NCBI GenBank assembly: GCA_002007465.1
Contig: LNAC01000752.1
Location: 597,707-661,706, forward strand
DNA length: 64,000 bases
Reading direction: 5' to 3'
Source of the DNA: Ailurus styani
Lineage: Eukaryota; Chordata; Mammalia; Carnivora; Ailuridae
This document shows positions 33,071-45,237 of the stretch, piece after piece (the first letter of the stretch is position 1; each line of letters begins with the position of its first letter). Under the pieces are notes generated by a model. It was not told the DNA's origin and did no database searches. It worked only from the letters and a program-made list of their open reading frames with translations. The position numbers and the translations under genes are program-made.

Positions 33071-35345
33071 ACCAGTGCCCTGGTATTTTTTTTAATCCAT
33101 AATTCCTCATGAATGGGTTTCTTGTTAAATGAGAAAATATTTCTTCAAATCTATGGTGTGGCCACTGGTGACCAAGCCAGGGAACATACAAGGACATTGA
33201 GAGGAGATGCATGTGGCCTGGAGCTGTGGCTTCACAAGTGCATCTGAAACCACCTCTGTGTTTAAGAACGAATCTGTTTGTTGAGACATTTTAGCAAGCT
33301 TTTCAGCAGCCAAAAGATCAACTCAGATAGAGCTTAGTTTTTACAAAGCCAATGAACCCTTTAGCCATCTTAAGTTGTATATATTAAATTTGATTTATCA
33401 AACATTGTAATGGGTGCTTTGTGCCTTATACATCTTTGGTTCTTATTCATAAGCTTCTCACTTTCTATTTCTACTCTACCAAAGTCAGTCTTTCCCACGA
33501 AGAAAACCAGAATAAAATGTCTTGTTTCAATTTCAGAATCAGGTTTCATTTCTGGTTTCAGTGATTATGCATAAGAAATACATTTTGGGTGACTGAAGCT
33601 CTGTAATTTTTAGTGACTATAAAGGAAATATTTACAAAGAAAAGTTTTACTGAATGTCTAAGTCACTTATATACACTGATATCTCCCAGAATTTATTCTA
33701 TGTGTGTTCTCATTGTATAATATATTGTTGGCACTACCTACCTCAGGCACCAAATTCAGGAACAATCCACACGTCAAAGGAGTCAGCTTGCAGCCAAAAT
33801 TAGGACAAGGCCAAATTCTCAACAGGCCACTCATGTGAGCATCTCTGCTTGTGGTTTGGTTTCATCCGCATTTGACAGAAGACAAGTAGTGCCAACTCTG
33901 GCAAGTGAAGAGGTAAAGTAAGAACTTCAGAGTATGGAAGAATATTAGGATACTGGAAAATCAGGACAGTGCAGAAATGCAAAAACACACACAAACGAGG
34001 TTGACGCCAATGTAAGTGCAATCTGGATCTGGTATCAGAACAGCTGCCTAGATAAATAGTACCCTTTTTTGAAAAATGCTTCAGGTCTGTTCTGTTATAT
34101 AAACATGAATGCTCAGGGAAAGCAACCATTTGCTGACCATTTGTTAGTTGTGTTAAAATTGATTACATATGTCCCTCTGATAATTACTGCTGCGGTATAG
34201 CAGGAAAGAGGGAAGCTTAATGCAAAGGTCATACTCTTTTTCAATCCTGATTGAGCAGTGCACTGGTGAGCAGCTGAGGACATAGTTTGCTTGCCTATGG
34301 GAGTCTCCAGGTCTCCACAGGCACCCCTGGTAGGAGTTTCATCAGGAGGAGGAGTCTCAACAAGTCAGGTGGATACCTGAGCAGCCCTTGCAGCAGAGAG
34401 TCATGGGTGATACTGTTGCTGCTGCTGGCCTCACTCTAGGTTGGTAGGAAAGCAGATGCTTGTGTTAAAGAAAAGGTCAGAAGAGATTTGATGTAACACC
34501 TGGGTGGGTGTGCTTGAAGGAGGGATGGTCTCTCAATGCAGGCAGGGCCACAAGTGCCTGAGCTGAGGGCCTCGGGATCAAGCATCTGTTGAATCCATCA
34601 ATGGAAGGGAACCACAGTGGGGTAAATGCCAGTTAGCTAGGGGACTCGAAGCTGCAGCCCCTGTAATCATCCTAGAATGTGCTACTAGCATAGAGAATGA
34701 CAGTTTTGTTATTGATACACAGCATCACGTTGGCCCAAGAGAGGTAGTTAAGGGCTCAAAGAGGCAGAAGTAGCAACTGGGTAAAAGAATGGCTGAAGGA
34801 TTTTGAAACCGACAAATAATTCAGGCAGTGCCCCTACAATATGAAGTGAACTAGTGTACCAAACCCCATCAGGACATACTGTGACTCTACTCAGCCCTAA
34901 TGCCAATTATGGATCTGGAAAATTCCCTGGGCCCTCCAGAGGTGGAGTTTTATTGCCAAGGTAACTACCTGCTGCGATGCAAAACTCAGGCTGCACTGCA
35001 GGTCAGTCCAGGATGACCCAAGTGAAGAAGAGGGGTGGAAGCATACCACAGGGCTTTTTAGAGACCAAAATCCAGGCTGCCACATAGGTTGGAAATAGAT
35101 CTTGCACTGGCATTGCTGTGGTGGTGGTGAGAGAGCACTATTACACAGTGGGAGTAGACGGAATACAGCCCAGAGGGAGCCTCTGTTAGGGTAGGCCCCT
35201 GGGGAGCCACAACTTGTCCAAGCAGAAGATGCAAAGTGGAGCCCAGTAGTCAGCCTTGAATTATAGTGGAGATGGAAGGAGTTAAAGAAAGATCTAATTT
35301 TGACAATGAAAAAGTGAGGATAATCTGCCATATGACTTTCCCCCA
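33071..35345. other. Single-copy or unassigned old sequence
   Basis: More GC-rich and less AT-tract-laden than its neighbours. Long but featureless frames exist on the minus strand (33800-34129, 34897-35346). The 34260-35300 stretch reads like the decayed interior of an old LTR element, but I see no diagnostic motif. No convincing splice pair. Confidence 0.35.
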
Positions 35346-35348
35346 TAA

Positions 35349-35530
35349 CAGTGGTTACACTTCAGTGGATTGGTAGAGCCACCCAAGGACATTTTGGAAA
35401 TTTTAGGAGGCTTTTTCCCACTTTTGTCACACTGATTGGGAAACACTGGACATTCAGTGAGAGGGGTCAGGGATATGAGGTGTTCCGCAATCAGATAATT
35501 GTACCACCTCCTAAACAACTTCGACTCTGT
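35349..35530 (+). mobile_element. MER20-like hAT DNA transposon (non-autonomous)
   Basis: Begins 'cagtggtta' and contains 'ccaaggacattttggaaat', 'cttttgtcacactgattggg', 'acactggacattcagtgag', 'gtcagggatatgaggtgttcc' and 'gataattgtaccacc' in the order expected of MER20. Ends are decayed and the right terminal inverted repeat is not clear. No transposase. Confidence 0.6.
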
Positions 35531-35919
35531 CTTCCTGGATATTTACATAGATGAAAAAATCTACCTAGAGCCTACCTTCCTTTATATTAACACAAAATAT
35601 TTCTGTACAGTTTGAACATACATTGAATCTTTCAGTAATCACTATAAATGGAGAGAAGATTGCATTTGGTTTCCCTGGAATGGTTCCACAAACTGTTCAT
35701 TATCTCAGAAAACCACATCACTGACAGCAATGTTGTGCGTGATTTTGAGGCCACCTACACAACACACCTGGATGGTCAGAGTGTGCAGTCTTCACATGCA
35801 TGGTGATTCTGCACATAGGTACAAATATCTGGATCCTGAATTATGCGTCATGGTGCCATCATACCTGAGTCATTATCAATTAAGAGTAAATAAATTAAAA
35901 GCAAACAAGTAGGCAAAAT

Positions 35920-36830
35920 AAAGCCAAAAGTTAATTCTGAGAAAAGATGAATAAATTAATAAACTCCTAGCAGGACTGGTGAAAAATAGAGAAAACACTC
36001 AAATTACCAATATTAGAAATGGAAAATTAGAAATCATGCAGGCATTAAGAAGGTAATAAGTGGCTATTATATAGAGCCCAACATCAATTAACTTGAAATT
36101 TCATTTTTAAACAGCTCAAATTTCTAGAGTAATTCAAATTACCAAAGTGTCACATAAAGAAAAAGAAGACACAAATATTTCTGTATCTACTAAAACTTGA
36201 AATTAAAACCCTTCGCACAGTATAAAATAACACATTTTACTCAAGGTCTTTCAAAGAATAGAAAAGAACCCCTCCCAACTTCTGTAAAGAGCTGAGCATT
36301 TCTTTGAGCTCCATAACCAATCAAGGACTTATCTTTTTCTAAAAAGGAAAACTAAAAACTAAGCTCTCTCTTCAAATTAGAAAACAATTCTAAACAAATA
36401 ATTGCAAACATAATCAAGTTCCATATACCAAAGATAATGTATCATAACCAAGGAGTTATTTTGAAAATATAATGTTTGGTCAACATTTGATAGTCCAGCA
36501 ATGTAATTTAGCAATTAACAGAAAAGGAGGAGAAAAATGATATGGTCATCTCAGTAGAGACAGAAAAAAACATTTAGTAAAACTCAACATCTTTTTAAGA
36601 TAATGATTTATAATACATAAGAAATAGAAATATATTCTTTATCTGATAATCTCAAAATAACAACAACAAAAACAACAACCCACAAATAGTTACAAAAACA
36701 AACCAAAAAAAGAATCTTATCAAATTTAGAGGTACAATGATGAAAGCTTTCATCATGAGATTGCGAATGAGATATGGGAGCCTGCTATCACCATTTACAA
36801 TATCAGGCAATCATCACAAACCCCAGTGTC
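35920..36830 (+). repeat. Ancient L1 ORF2 fragment, plus strand
   Basis: 'aaaagatgaataaattaat...ctagcaggactggtgaaaaa' (35940-35985), 'aaacactcaaattaccaatattag', 'ccaggagttat'-like positions, and 'gcctgctatcaccatttacaatat' (36780) match the L1 ORF2 order from before the RT domain into it. Too decayed to translate. Confidence 0.65.
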
Positions 36831-38277
36831 TGTAAGGTTCATGGCAATAGGGAGGGGTGGGGTCTATGGAATTTGAGAAAGAATCTTCTGCCAAAAGTCA
36901 TTCAAATTCAATTACAAAGCAAAACCAAACAAAACCAAGACAAAACAAAACAAAAATCACTGAGCCAGCCAAATAAAATATCTGCAGGCCAGATTTAGTC
37001 TGCAGTCTGCAAATTGGTGAACTTGGTTGGGATTGTTTTGGGCCCAGCTGATAGGATAACAAACTTCCCGTCCTAAGTGAAAACAGTCATCAAGTATATT
37101 ACTACCTGAAGGAGACCTGGTTTTTTAATAGATGTCAAAGCCTCAAGCTAAAGTTTGTGTAATTTGGAGGAGAGAGCTGAAAAGGCAAGTCACACAATAG
37201 TCAGGGAGAATAAACAATACTAGGGGTATATTACAGAAAGAGAGGCTTACACTGTGGGACTTTAGGAGGAGCGCTATAACAGCAAACCACTTGGTCATGA
37301 ATTATTCCAAGAAAACCCCAGGGCTCCTCTGCTTGAATTTGTCACATGGTACAAATATGAAAGACAGATTAAAAAATGCATTAGTGAGGTGACTGTTTTT
37401 ACTTGCTAAATCCTCTTCTATGCTTTGTTATTAGAAGTACTTTGCATATAAGAGCCACTGGTGAAGTCTTTGAATTACAAGTGCTCCTCCTGATATCTGC
37501 TATCTTAACTGCCAAACAATGAATAGGAAAGGTCCTCCATGCCCTTAGACTAGCCTGGGGCCAGAGTTGCAAATGTAGGAAGGCAGAAGGCCCTGGAAGA
37601 GCCACCTCTTGGGTGGTCCATTTTGCACATGTGTTAAGAACTAGCTTGACCCAGAACTGCCTCCCTCATTTCTGCAGGGAGAGGTTTCTTTGGTGTAGTG
37701 ATTTTCTGAATCTAAACTGACCTTGGCTTTCGTGTTTCCTTGGATAACTTTCTCTCAGCTTTGCAAAGCAGATGAGCTCTTTGCCTCCTTTCCAGAATGA
37801 GGTGGAGATTGAAGAAGATAACTAAAAGTTTAAACCTGATCCCTCTCTGGTGCCTCTGCTGCTTGGTTGGGGTTTCCCAGGTTAGACAGCTCCAAGTTAG
37901 ACAGCTCCAAGAGCTCACCCTGAGTCCTTGAAGGAAATCTTAGCCCTGAAGCAAGACTCATGTCAGTGGAGCCTAACAGAATGGACTGCCTGCACAGTGG
38001 TCAGTCTGGCTGTCACCCACATGCCCAGTGCCAGGCCTGGCACCTGGATATGCCTATTTTCAGATATGCCAGGGTTTGGGGAGTCCTTGACTGTGTTTGT
38101 ATTTATGATCAAACTCTATACTTTAGATGATGTGGCTTGGATTCTTCTTTGTAGTTGTCTTCAGGCTTTCTTGTCCTTCAGATAGCTAGGAACACTGGCT
38201 GCCATGGAGAGCCTGAGCAGGAGATATAGGAACAAAGGGAGAGAATTAAATGCTATTTCCTACAATTTCCAACTTAC
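36831..38277. other. Single-copy DNA (intron-like) downstream of candidate exon
   Basis: No coding sequence called. 36960-37020 may hold a small decayed hAT-like fragment ('gcaggccagatttagtctgcagtctgc'-type, split). Tandem repeat 'gttagacagctccaa' appears twice at 37882-37911. Confidence 0.3.
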
Positions 38278-38343
38278 CTTTAGACTCAATCTTTGTAAAC
38301 CACCTCCAATTGTCTCTAATTCATTAAGAAGCAAAGCTTCTTC
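38278..38343 (-). CDS. Probable internal coding exon of an unidentified minus-strand gene
   Basis: On the minus strand, a 66-base segment is bounded by textbook splice sites. The acceptor tract is C9T9 followed by CAG|G (read as complement of 38344-38364). The donor is AAAG|GTAAGTTGG (38277 down). The exon is exactly 22 codons in phase 0 to 0. Only that frame is open; the other two contain stops. It encodes an amphipathic, helix-prone peptide ending 'NELETIGGGLQRLSLK'. A putative branch-point-like 'acttacaat' lies further upstream on the minus strand (complement of ~38390-38400). I do not recognise the protein, so function is unknown. It would be part of a gene transcribed right to left; the next candidate exon upstream is 46753-46867, with compatible phase. 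No repeat overlaps it. Confidence 0.6.
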
Positions 38344-38933
38344 CTGAAAAAAAAAGGGGGGGGGATGACCAAAGACAAAATTTTTTTCTTTTATTGTAAG
38401 TTGTTTCAAGAACAGTGCCTGGCAGTGTCACTTGGGTTGGAGTTTCTGACACAGGTTGGTTTTAAGGATTTTATAACATTTACTATTTCAGTTAGGAGGC
38501 AGAAACCGTGTCTGGTTGTCAAGAGATCATATGCATGTTCTATTTACTAAAACATGACTCGAAACTGGAGCTTTCTTGTTGCTCTTTGTTATGAATGGTG
38601 TTACTTGTATCAGACCACGCTTACTGGTATGTACCTTCAAATATAGCTTTGGTTACCATGAAATATTGAAGGTTCATTGTTGAAATTTAAATTTCCTACA
38701 TCAGGGAAAATCTAAATTGGTAAGGGAGAGAAGAAATAGATCTGAAGTTAGAGAAAGTCCAGAGACTCTAATTTACTTGTTAATTAACATACACTGTGCA
38801 TAAATAGTTAGAGCTTAACTGGTAGGCACTTAGTAAATGGCTTTCCAGTGACTTTAGTGGTGGGGATCTTTACTTTTGGAGTTAAAGTATCTCATAAAGA
38901 ATACTTTGGGGGATAAAAGTAGCCCAAAACAGG
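38344..38933. other. Single-copy DNA upstream (minus sense) of candidate exon
   Basis: Includes the A9G9 run at 38347-38364, which on the minus strand is the polypyrimidine tract of the candidate exon. The remainder shows no coding potential. Confidence 0.4.
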
Positions 38934-39152
38934 GGTGCCTGGGTGCCTCAGTTGGTTGAGTGTCTGACTTTATTTGGCTCAGGTCATGATCTCAGGGTCC
39001 TGAGATCAAGCCCTGTGAGCCCCACATCATGCTCCATACTCAGTGGGGAATCTGCTTGAGGATTCTCTCTCTCTCTCTCTCTCTCCCTCTGCCTCTGCCC
39101 CTGCTCATAAATTTGTGCTCTCTCTCTTTCAAATAAATAAATCTTAAAAAAA
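38934..39152 (+). repeat. Can-SINE, sense
   Basis: Head 'ggggtgcctgggtgcctcag', an 8 bp internal insertion near 'gactttatttggctc', (CT)n and tail 'caaataaataaatctt'. Flanks 'gtagcccaaaaca' and 'gtaaaccaaaaca' look like a decayed target duplication. Confidence 0.92.
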
Positions 39153-39164
39153 AGTAAACCAAAA

Positions 39165-39659
39165 CATCAGCTAAATAATTATGGGCCACATTTTAAAAAT
39201 TCACTTATATTAAATATTTTGTTAAATAGAAAAACAGAGACTTGAAAAATAGCACTGGTTTTAAATCACCAAAGTTTCCATGGGAAAACAAAAACAAAAA
39301 CATGCTACACCACAGGTTTCAGTAGCATTCAGCCACGAGGAAATAGGAATACTGGAAAAGGAGGAAGATCTCAGTAGTGAAAAAACCTGACTGTCTTCTA
39401 GGTATATTAGCAAGACCGTCATGTCAGAAATACGACAAATACATCCTTAGCAATAGAGTTGATCAAAGTTCCATTTAGGAAATATTTTGCAGTAGAAAGT
39501 GTTCATGAAAAGTGTTCATCAGCATAGCACCACTTTAGGGAAACCCCCTCGAACATTTTTTTGGCTATGTGTTTATGATGAGGCTGACCGCTGCCCCATC
39601 ACACAAGTCTGGAAAACTAGAGTCAATCCAAAGATTTTTACCAATTATATCAGAAAAGG
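39165..39659. other. Single-copy DNA
   Basis: No repeat or gene recognised in this short interval before the older L1 3' end. Confidence 0.3.
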
Positions 39660-39713
39660 GGTGCGATTGTTTGCATTGCTAAGAGAGTATATTGAAAAAG
39701 TTCTCATCGCAAG
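39660..39713 (+). repeat. Older L1 3'UTR, left half (split by full-length L1)
   Basis: 'aaaaagttctcatcgcaag' here and 'aaaaagttctcataacaag' at 45525-45543 are the two copies of the target site. Joined conceptually, they give the common L1 3'UTR order, which continues at 45544-45672. So the full-length L1 landed in an older L1 tail. Confidence 0.65.
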
Positions 39714-41289
39714 GCTTAGGAGGAGCAAGATGGCAGAGGAGTAGGAGACCGATTATCATCAGGTCCCAGAAATTCACCCAGACAGTTATCAAACCATTCT
39801 GAACACCTACAAATTCTACTGGAGATTGAAGAGAAGAGCAGCAATTCTAGGAACAGAAAATCGACCGCTTTCCGGAACGTAGGATGTGTGGAGAAGTGAA
39901 TCTGAAGCGATGGGAAGATAGACCCTGGGGGGAGGGGCCGGCTCCTGTCAAGTGAGAGAGCAGCGGAGCACAAAATCAGAACTTTTAGAAGTCTGCTTCA
40001 CTGAGGGACATCGCTCCAGAGGCTAAGTGGGAGGTGAAGCCCTCATGGGGACAGTGTGGTCTCAGGACCCATGGGGACACAAAAAGACCAGGGGTGTCTG
40101 AGCACGACAGAACTCCCAGGTATCAGAGAGGAGAAGCCAACTGGAGAGACAGAGCCAAGCTGACAAGGTGTCTCTCAGCTCGGTGTTACCTTGGGCCATG
40201 ATCCAAAGCACAGTCGGGCCACTGCTCTTTGAGCGGAGACCACATGGATGGCAGATCCAGAGAGACCACTCCATCCTCCTCTGGGATGAGCAGCATGGGA
40301 GCCACTGCAGGAATCTGCTGGGTTTGGAGACTCTAAATGGGGCCACATGCCAGAGATAGAAATGCTCAGTCACAGGCTGGGTGAGCTTGGAGTGTGGCTG
40401 GAGACCAGGGAGATGGGAGGGACTGACTGCTTTTCTCTGAGGATGCACTGAAGAGTGAGGCCCCGAGCTCTCGGCTCCTCCGGGTCAGAGAGTGGGAGGC
40501 CGCCATTTTCGTCCCTGTCCTCCAAAGCTGTATGGAAAGTGTTCAGGGAAAAAAAGCTCCCAGGAGTGAACCCAAGCTGATTACTTAGCTTGGCCCCTGG
40601 TGAGGGTGGTGCAAATCCGCCTTGGGCAAAGACACTTGAGAATCACAGCAACAGTCCCTCGCCCAAAAGATCAGCAAGAACATCCAGCCAAGGCCAAGTT
40701 CACAGATTGCTGAGCCTTGTGGAACTCCAGAGCTAGGGGAAAGCAACACAGCGAATTAATGGCTTTTCCCCATGATCCTTTAGTCATTCAATGTTAAATT
40801 CTTTGAATTTTATTTTTTTCTTACTCTTTTCTTTTAAATATTTTCCTCTTTCCTATTTTAACGTTTTTTAACTATAATATCTTATCGACACTTTTTAATC
40901 TTTTTAAATTTTCATTGTTATAGTCATAATTTATCCTTTCAATGTATTTAACCTTATTTTTTGTATACATATAGGGTGTGTTCGATTCACCAGTCTAATA
41001 GATATAGATAGAGATAGATATAGAGATAGAGATGGAGTCAGAGACAAAGATAGATATAGAAACAGAAATAGATAATATAGATATAGATATAGGGTTTTGT
41101 TTTATTTTTAATTTTTTTGTTTTTGTTTGTTTGTTTCTGTTTTGTTTTGTTTTGTTTATTGGATTTTTCCCCCCTTTCTTTACCCCCCAGTTTCAGGTCT
41201 CTTTTGATTAGGTTAGTGTATATCTCTCTGGGGTCATTGCTACCCTTTAGTATTTTGTTCTCTCATCCATCTATTCTTATCTCCATAAA
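39714..41289 (+). promoter_or_regulatory. L1 5'UTR (internal promoter region)
   Basis: Starts 'gcttaggaggagcaagatgg'; the 'aagatggc' core is the YY1-type motif found at L1 starts. The first ~1 kb is GC-richer with scattered CpGs. It then becomes T-rich (40790-40960), followed by a GATA-type microsatellite (41000-41092) and (GTTTT)n (41098-41160) before ORF1. In intact L1s this region drives transcription by RNA polymerase II. Activity here is not shown. Confidence 0.8.
40998..41160. repeat. GATA-type and GTTTT-type simple repeats in L1 5'UTR
   Basis: Imperfect (GATA)n/(GATAGA)n at about 41000-41092, then (GTTTT)n/T-rich. Their position inside the 5'UTR suggests they expanded from short family-wide seeds. 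Confidence 0.8.
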
Positions 41290-42187
41290 ATGATAAGGTG
41301 GAAAAAACCAACACACAAAAAAGAACAAGAGGCAGTTACGATGGCTAGGGACCTAATCAACACGGACATTAGTAATATGACAGAACTAGATTTCAGAATG
41401 ATGATTATTAAGGTGCTGGTTGGGCTCGACAAAAGCATGGAAGATAATACAGAAGCCCTCTCTAGAGAAATAAAAACCCTTTCTGGAGAAATAAAAGAAC
41501 TAAAATCTAACCAAACTGAAATCAAAAAAGCAATTAATGAGGTGTAAAAAAAATGGAGGCTCTTACTGCTAGGATAAATGAGGAAGAAGACAGAATTAGT
41601 GATTTAGAAGACCAAATGACAGAGAATAAAGAAGTGGAGGAAAAGAGAGACAAACGACTACTGGACCTTGAGGGGAAAATTCGAGAGATAAGTGATTCCA
41701 TGAGACAAAACAATATTAGAATAATGGGGATCCCAGAAGAAGAAGAAGAGAGAGAGGCAGAGGATATATTGGAGCAAATTATAGTACAGAATTGCCTTAA
41801 TTTGGCAAAGGGAACAAGCATCAAAATCCAGGAGGCACAGAGAAACCCCCTCAAAATCAATAAAAATAGGTTCACACCCTGTCATCTAATAGTAAAACTT
41901 ACAAGTAGTACTGACAAAGAGAAAATCCTGAAAGCAGCTCTGGAAAAGAGGTCTAAAACATACAATGGTAGAAATATTAGACTGACAGCAGACCTATCCC
42001 CAGAGACCTGGCAGGCCAGAAAGAACTGGCACTACAGGAGAAAAATATGCAGCCAAGAATACTATATTCAGCTAGGCTCTCACTGAAAATAGAAGGAGAG
42101 ATAAAAATCTTCCAGGACAAACAAAAACTCAAGGAATTTGCAAAAACCAAGCCAGCCCTAAAGGAAATATTGAAAGGGGTTATCTAA
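41290..42187 (+). pseudogene. L1 ORF1 (RNA-binding chaperone), broken
   Basis: ORF1p is the trimeric RNA-binding protein of the L1 particle. The first segment (41290-41547, 85 codons) carries the N-terminal and early coiled-coil region, with heptad-like 'LSREIKTLSGEIKELKSN'. It ends in TAA where the frame reads gag-gtg-TAA. An A8 tract then shifts the frame. The second segment (41553-42086) continues the coiled coil ('RINEEEDRISDLEDQ') and the RRM-like core ('NIRIMGIPEEEEE'). Another frameshift near 42055 moves the C-terminal domain ('KTKPALKEILKGVI', stop at 42187) into a third frame. Expected intact length is about 300 residues. Not functional. Confidence 0.88.
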
Positions 42188-42266
42188 GCAAAGGGAGCCT
42201 AAAAGAAACATAGACAAGAAAGGAAGAGACACAATATACAGTAACAGTCACCTTACAGGCAATACA

Positions 42267-45237
42267 ATGGCTCTAAATGTATATCTCTCAATAGTTACTC
42301 TGAATGTAAATGGACTAAATGCCCCAACTAAAAGACACAGGGTATCAGAATGGATAAAAAAACAAGACCCATCGATATGCTGTCTACAAGAAACTCATCT
42401 TACACGCAAAGACACCTCCAGATTTAAAGTGAGGGGATGGAAAACAATTTACCATGCCAATGGACAGCAAAAGAAAGCTGGAGTGGCAATCCTTATATCA
42501 GATAAACTAGACTTTAAGGCAAAGAATATCATAAGAGATGAAGAAGGACACTATATCATACTAAAAGGATCTGTCCAACAAGAAGATCTAACAATCATAA
42601 ATATCTATGCCCCTAACATGGGAGCAGCCAATTATATAAACCAATTAATACAAAATCAAAGAAACACATTGACAATAATACAATATTAGTAGGGGACGTT
42701 AACACCCCCCCTTACTGAAATGGACAGATCATCAAAGCAAAAGATCAACAAGGAAATAAAGGCTTTAAATGACACCCTGGACCAGTTGGACATCACAGAT
42801 ATATTCAGAACATTCCATCCCAAAACAACAGAATACACATTCTTCTCCAGTGCACATGGAACATTCTCCAGAATAGACCATATTCTGGGTCACAAATCAG
42901 GTCTCAACAGGTACCAAAAGATTGGGATCATTCTCCACATATTTTCAGAGCATAATGCTCTGAAACAAGAAGTCAACCACAAGAGGAAAGTTGGAAAGAA
43001 CTCAAATACATGGAGGCTGAAGAACACCCTACTCAAGAATGAATGGGTCAACCAGGAAATTAAAGAAGAATTTAAAAAATTCATGGAAACAAATGAAAAT
43101 GAAAACACAACTGTTCAAAATCTTTGGGACACAGCAAAAGCAGTCCTAAGAGGAAAGTATATAGCAATACAAGCCTTTCTCAAGAAACAAGAAAGGTCTC
43201 AAGTACACAACCTAACTCTACACCTACAAAAGCTAGAGAAAGAACAGCAAAGAAAGGCTACACCCAGCAGGAGAAGAGAAATAATAAAGATCAGAGCAGA
43301 AATCAACGAAATAGAAACCAAAAGAACAGTGGAACAAATCAAAAGAAACTAGGAGCTGGTTCTTTGAAAGAATAATAAGATTGATAAACCCCCGGCTAGA
43401 CTTATCCAAAAGAAAAGAGAAAGGACTCAAATTAATAAAATGAATGAAAGAGAAGAGGTCACAACTAACATCACCAAAGAAATACAAACAATTCTAAGAA
43501 CATATTATGAGCAACTCTACACCAGCAAATTTGACAATCTGGAAGAAATGGATGCATTCTTAGAGAAATATAAACTACCAAAACTGAACCAGGAAGAAAC
43601 TGAAGACCTGAATAGACCCATCACCAGTAAGGAGATTGAAGCAGTCATCAAAAATCTCCCAACGAACAAGAGCCCAGGGCCAGACGGCTTCCCAGGGGAA
43701 TTCTACCAAACATTTAAAGAAGAATTAATACCTATTCTCCTGAAACTGGTCCAAAAAAAACAATTGGAAGGAAAACTTCCAAACTCCTTTTATGAGGCCA
43801 GCATTACCTTGATCCCCAAACCAGGCAAAGACCCCATCAAGAAGGAGAATTACAGATCAATATCTTTGATGAACACGGATGCAAAAATCCTCAACAAAAT
43901 ACTAGCCAAGAGGATCCAACAGCACATTAAACGATTATTCACCACAGCCAATTGAGATTTATTCCCAGGCTGCAAGGTTGGTTTAACACTTGCAAATCAA
44001 TCAATGTGATACAATACATTAATAAAAGAAAGACCAAGAACCATAGGATCCTCTCAATAGATGTTGAAAAAGCATTTGACAAAGTATAGCACCCTTTTGT
44101 GATCAAAACTCTTCACAGTGTAGGCTGTGTAGAGGGTACATATTNCTCTATGGTCAACTAATCTTCGATAAAGCAGGAAAGAATGTCCAGTGGGAAAAAG
44201 ACAGTCTCTTCAACAAATGCTGTTGGGAAAACTGGACAGCCACATGCAGAAAAATGAAACTGGATCATTTACTTACACCACACACAAAAATAGATTCAAA
44301 ATGGATGAAAGACCTCAATGTGAAAAANNNNNNNNNNNNNNNNNNNNNNNNNNNNNNNNNNNNNNNNNNNNNNNNNNNNNNNNNNNNNNNNNNNNNNNNN
44401 NNNNNNNNNNNNNNNNNNNNNNNNNNNNNNNNNNNNNNNNNNNNNNNNNNNNNNNNNNNNNNNNNNNNNNNNNNNNNNNNNNNNNNNNNNNNNNNNNNNN
44501 NNNNNNNNNNNNNNNNNNNNNNNNNNNNNNNNNNNNNNNNNNNNNNNNNNNNNNNNNNNNNNNNNNNNNNNNNNNNCTATAAAGAGCTTCTCAAACTCAA
44601 CACCCATAGAACAAATAACCCAGTCAAGAAATGGGCAGAAGACATGAACAGACATTTCTCCAAAGAAGACATCTAAATGGCCAACAGACACATGAGAAAG
44701 TGCTCAACATCACTTGGCATCAGGGAAATACAAATCAAAACCACAGTGAGATACCACCTCACACCTTTTGGAATGGCTAAAATCCACAAGTCAGTAAACA
44801 ACAGATGTTGGTGAGGATGGGGAGAAAGGGGAACCCTCCTACACTGTTGGTGGGAATGCAAGCTGGTACAGCCACTCTGGAAAACAGTAGTGAGGTTCCT
44901 CAAAAAGTTGAAAATAGAGCTACCCTATGACCCAGCAATTGTACTAGTGTGTATTTACCCTAAAGATACAAAGGTAGTGATCCTCAGGGGCACATGCACC
45001 CAAATGTTTATAGCAGCCATGTCCACAATTGCCAAACTATGGAAAGAACCTAGATGTCCATCAACAGATGAATGGATAAAGAAGAGGTGGTCTATATATA
45101 CAATGGAATACTATGCAGCCATCAAAAGAAACGAAATCTTGCCATTTGCAACGACATGGATGGAACTAGAGGGTAGTATGCTGAGCAAAATAAGTCAATC
45201 AGAGAAAGACAATTATCATATGCTCTCTCTGATATGA
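42267..45237 (+). pseudogene. L1 ORF2 (endonuclease/reverse transcriptase), broken
   Basis: ORF2p makes the nick and copies the RNA at the target site. The endonuclease begins at 42267 with 'LNVNGLNAPTKR' and 'CLQETHL' (the catalytic Glu of the APE-like fold). It breaks at 42687-42720 by two compensating indels, then runs open to 43352, where a frameshift follows. RT fingers are open at 43440-43955, with '[15 protein letters not shown]' and '[10 protein letters not shown]'. The first RT aspartate motif can be read near 44057-44085, but the Phe-Ala-Asp-Asp box is absent: sequence jumps at the N at 44145. After the 249 bp gap the C-terminal region follows; its cysteine motif is damaged. The natural stop is at 45237. 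Confidence 0.9.
44328..44576. other. Assembly gap (249 N)
   Basis: Run of N inside ORF2 of the full-length L1; one further N at 44145. Open frames drawn through it have no meaning. The size may be an estimate. Confidence 1.

Noticed and set aside
33757..33890. Minus-strand open stretch ending at TGAG|GTAGGT (33740s)
   Set aside because: The donor looks usable and about 43 codons are open, but no polypyrimidine tract precedes any in-frame AG and the peptide is unlike a domain. Possibly part of an old repeat.
34897..35346. 149-codon open frame on the minus strand
   Set aside because: No domain, no helix pattern, no splice signals at its edges. The region is mildly GC-rich and may be a decayed LTR-element interior, where long open frames occur by chance.
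37775..37830. Plus-strand terminal-exon-like NEVEIEEDN after CCTTTCCAG
   Set aside because: Only nine codons before a stop, with no partner exon and no poly(A) signal close by.
44190..44691. Long frames running through 44328-44576
   Set aside because: They are made of unknown residues across an N gap; the real sequence is L1 ORF2.
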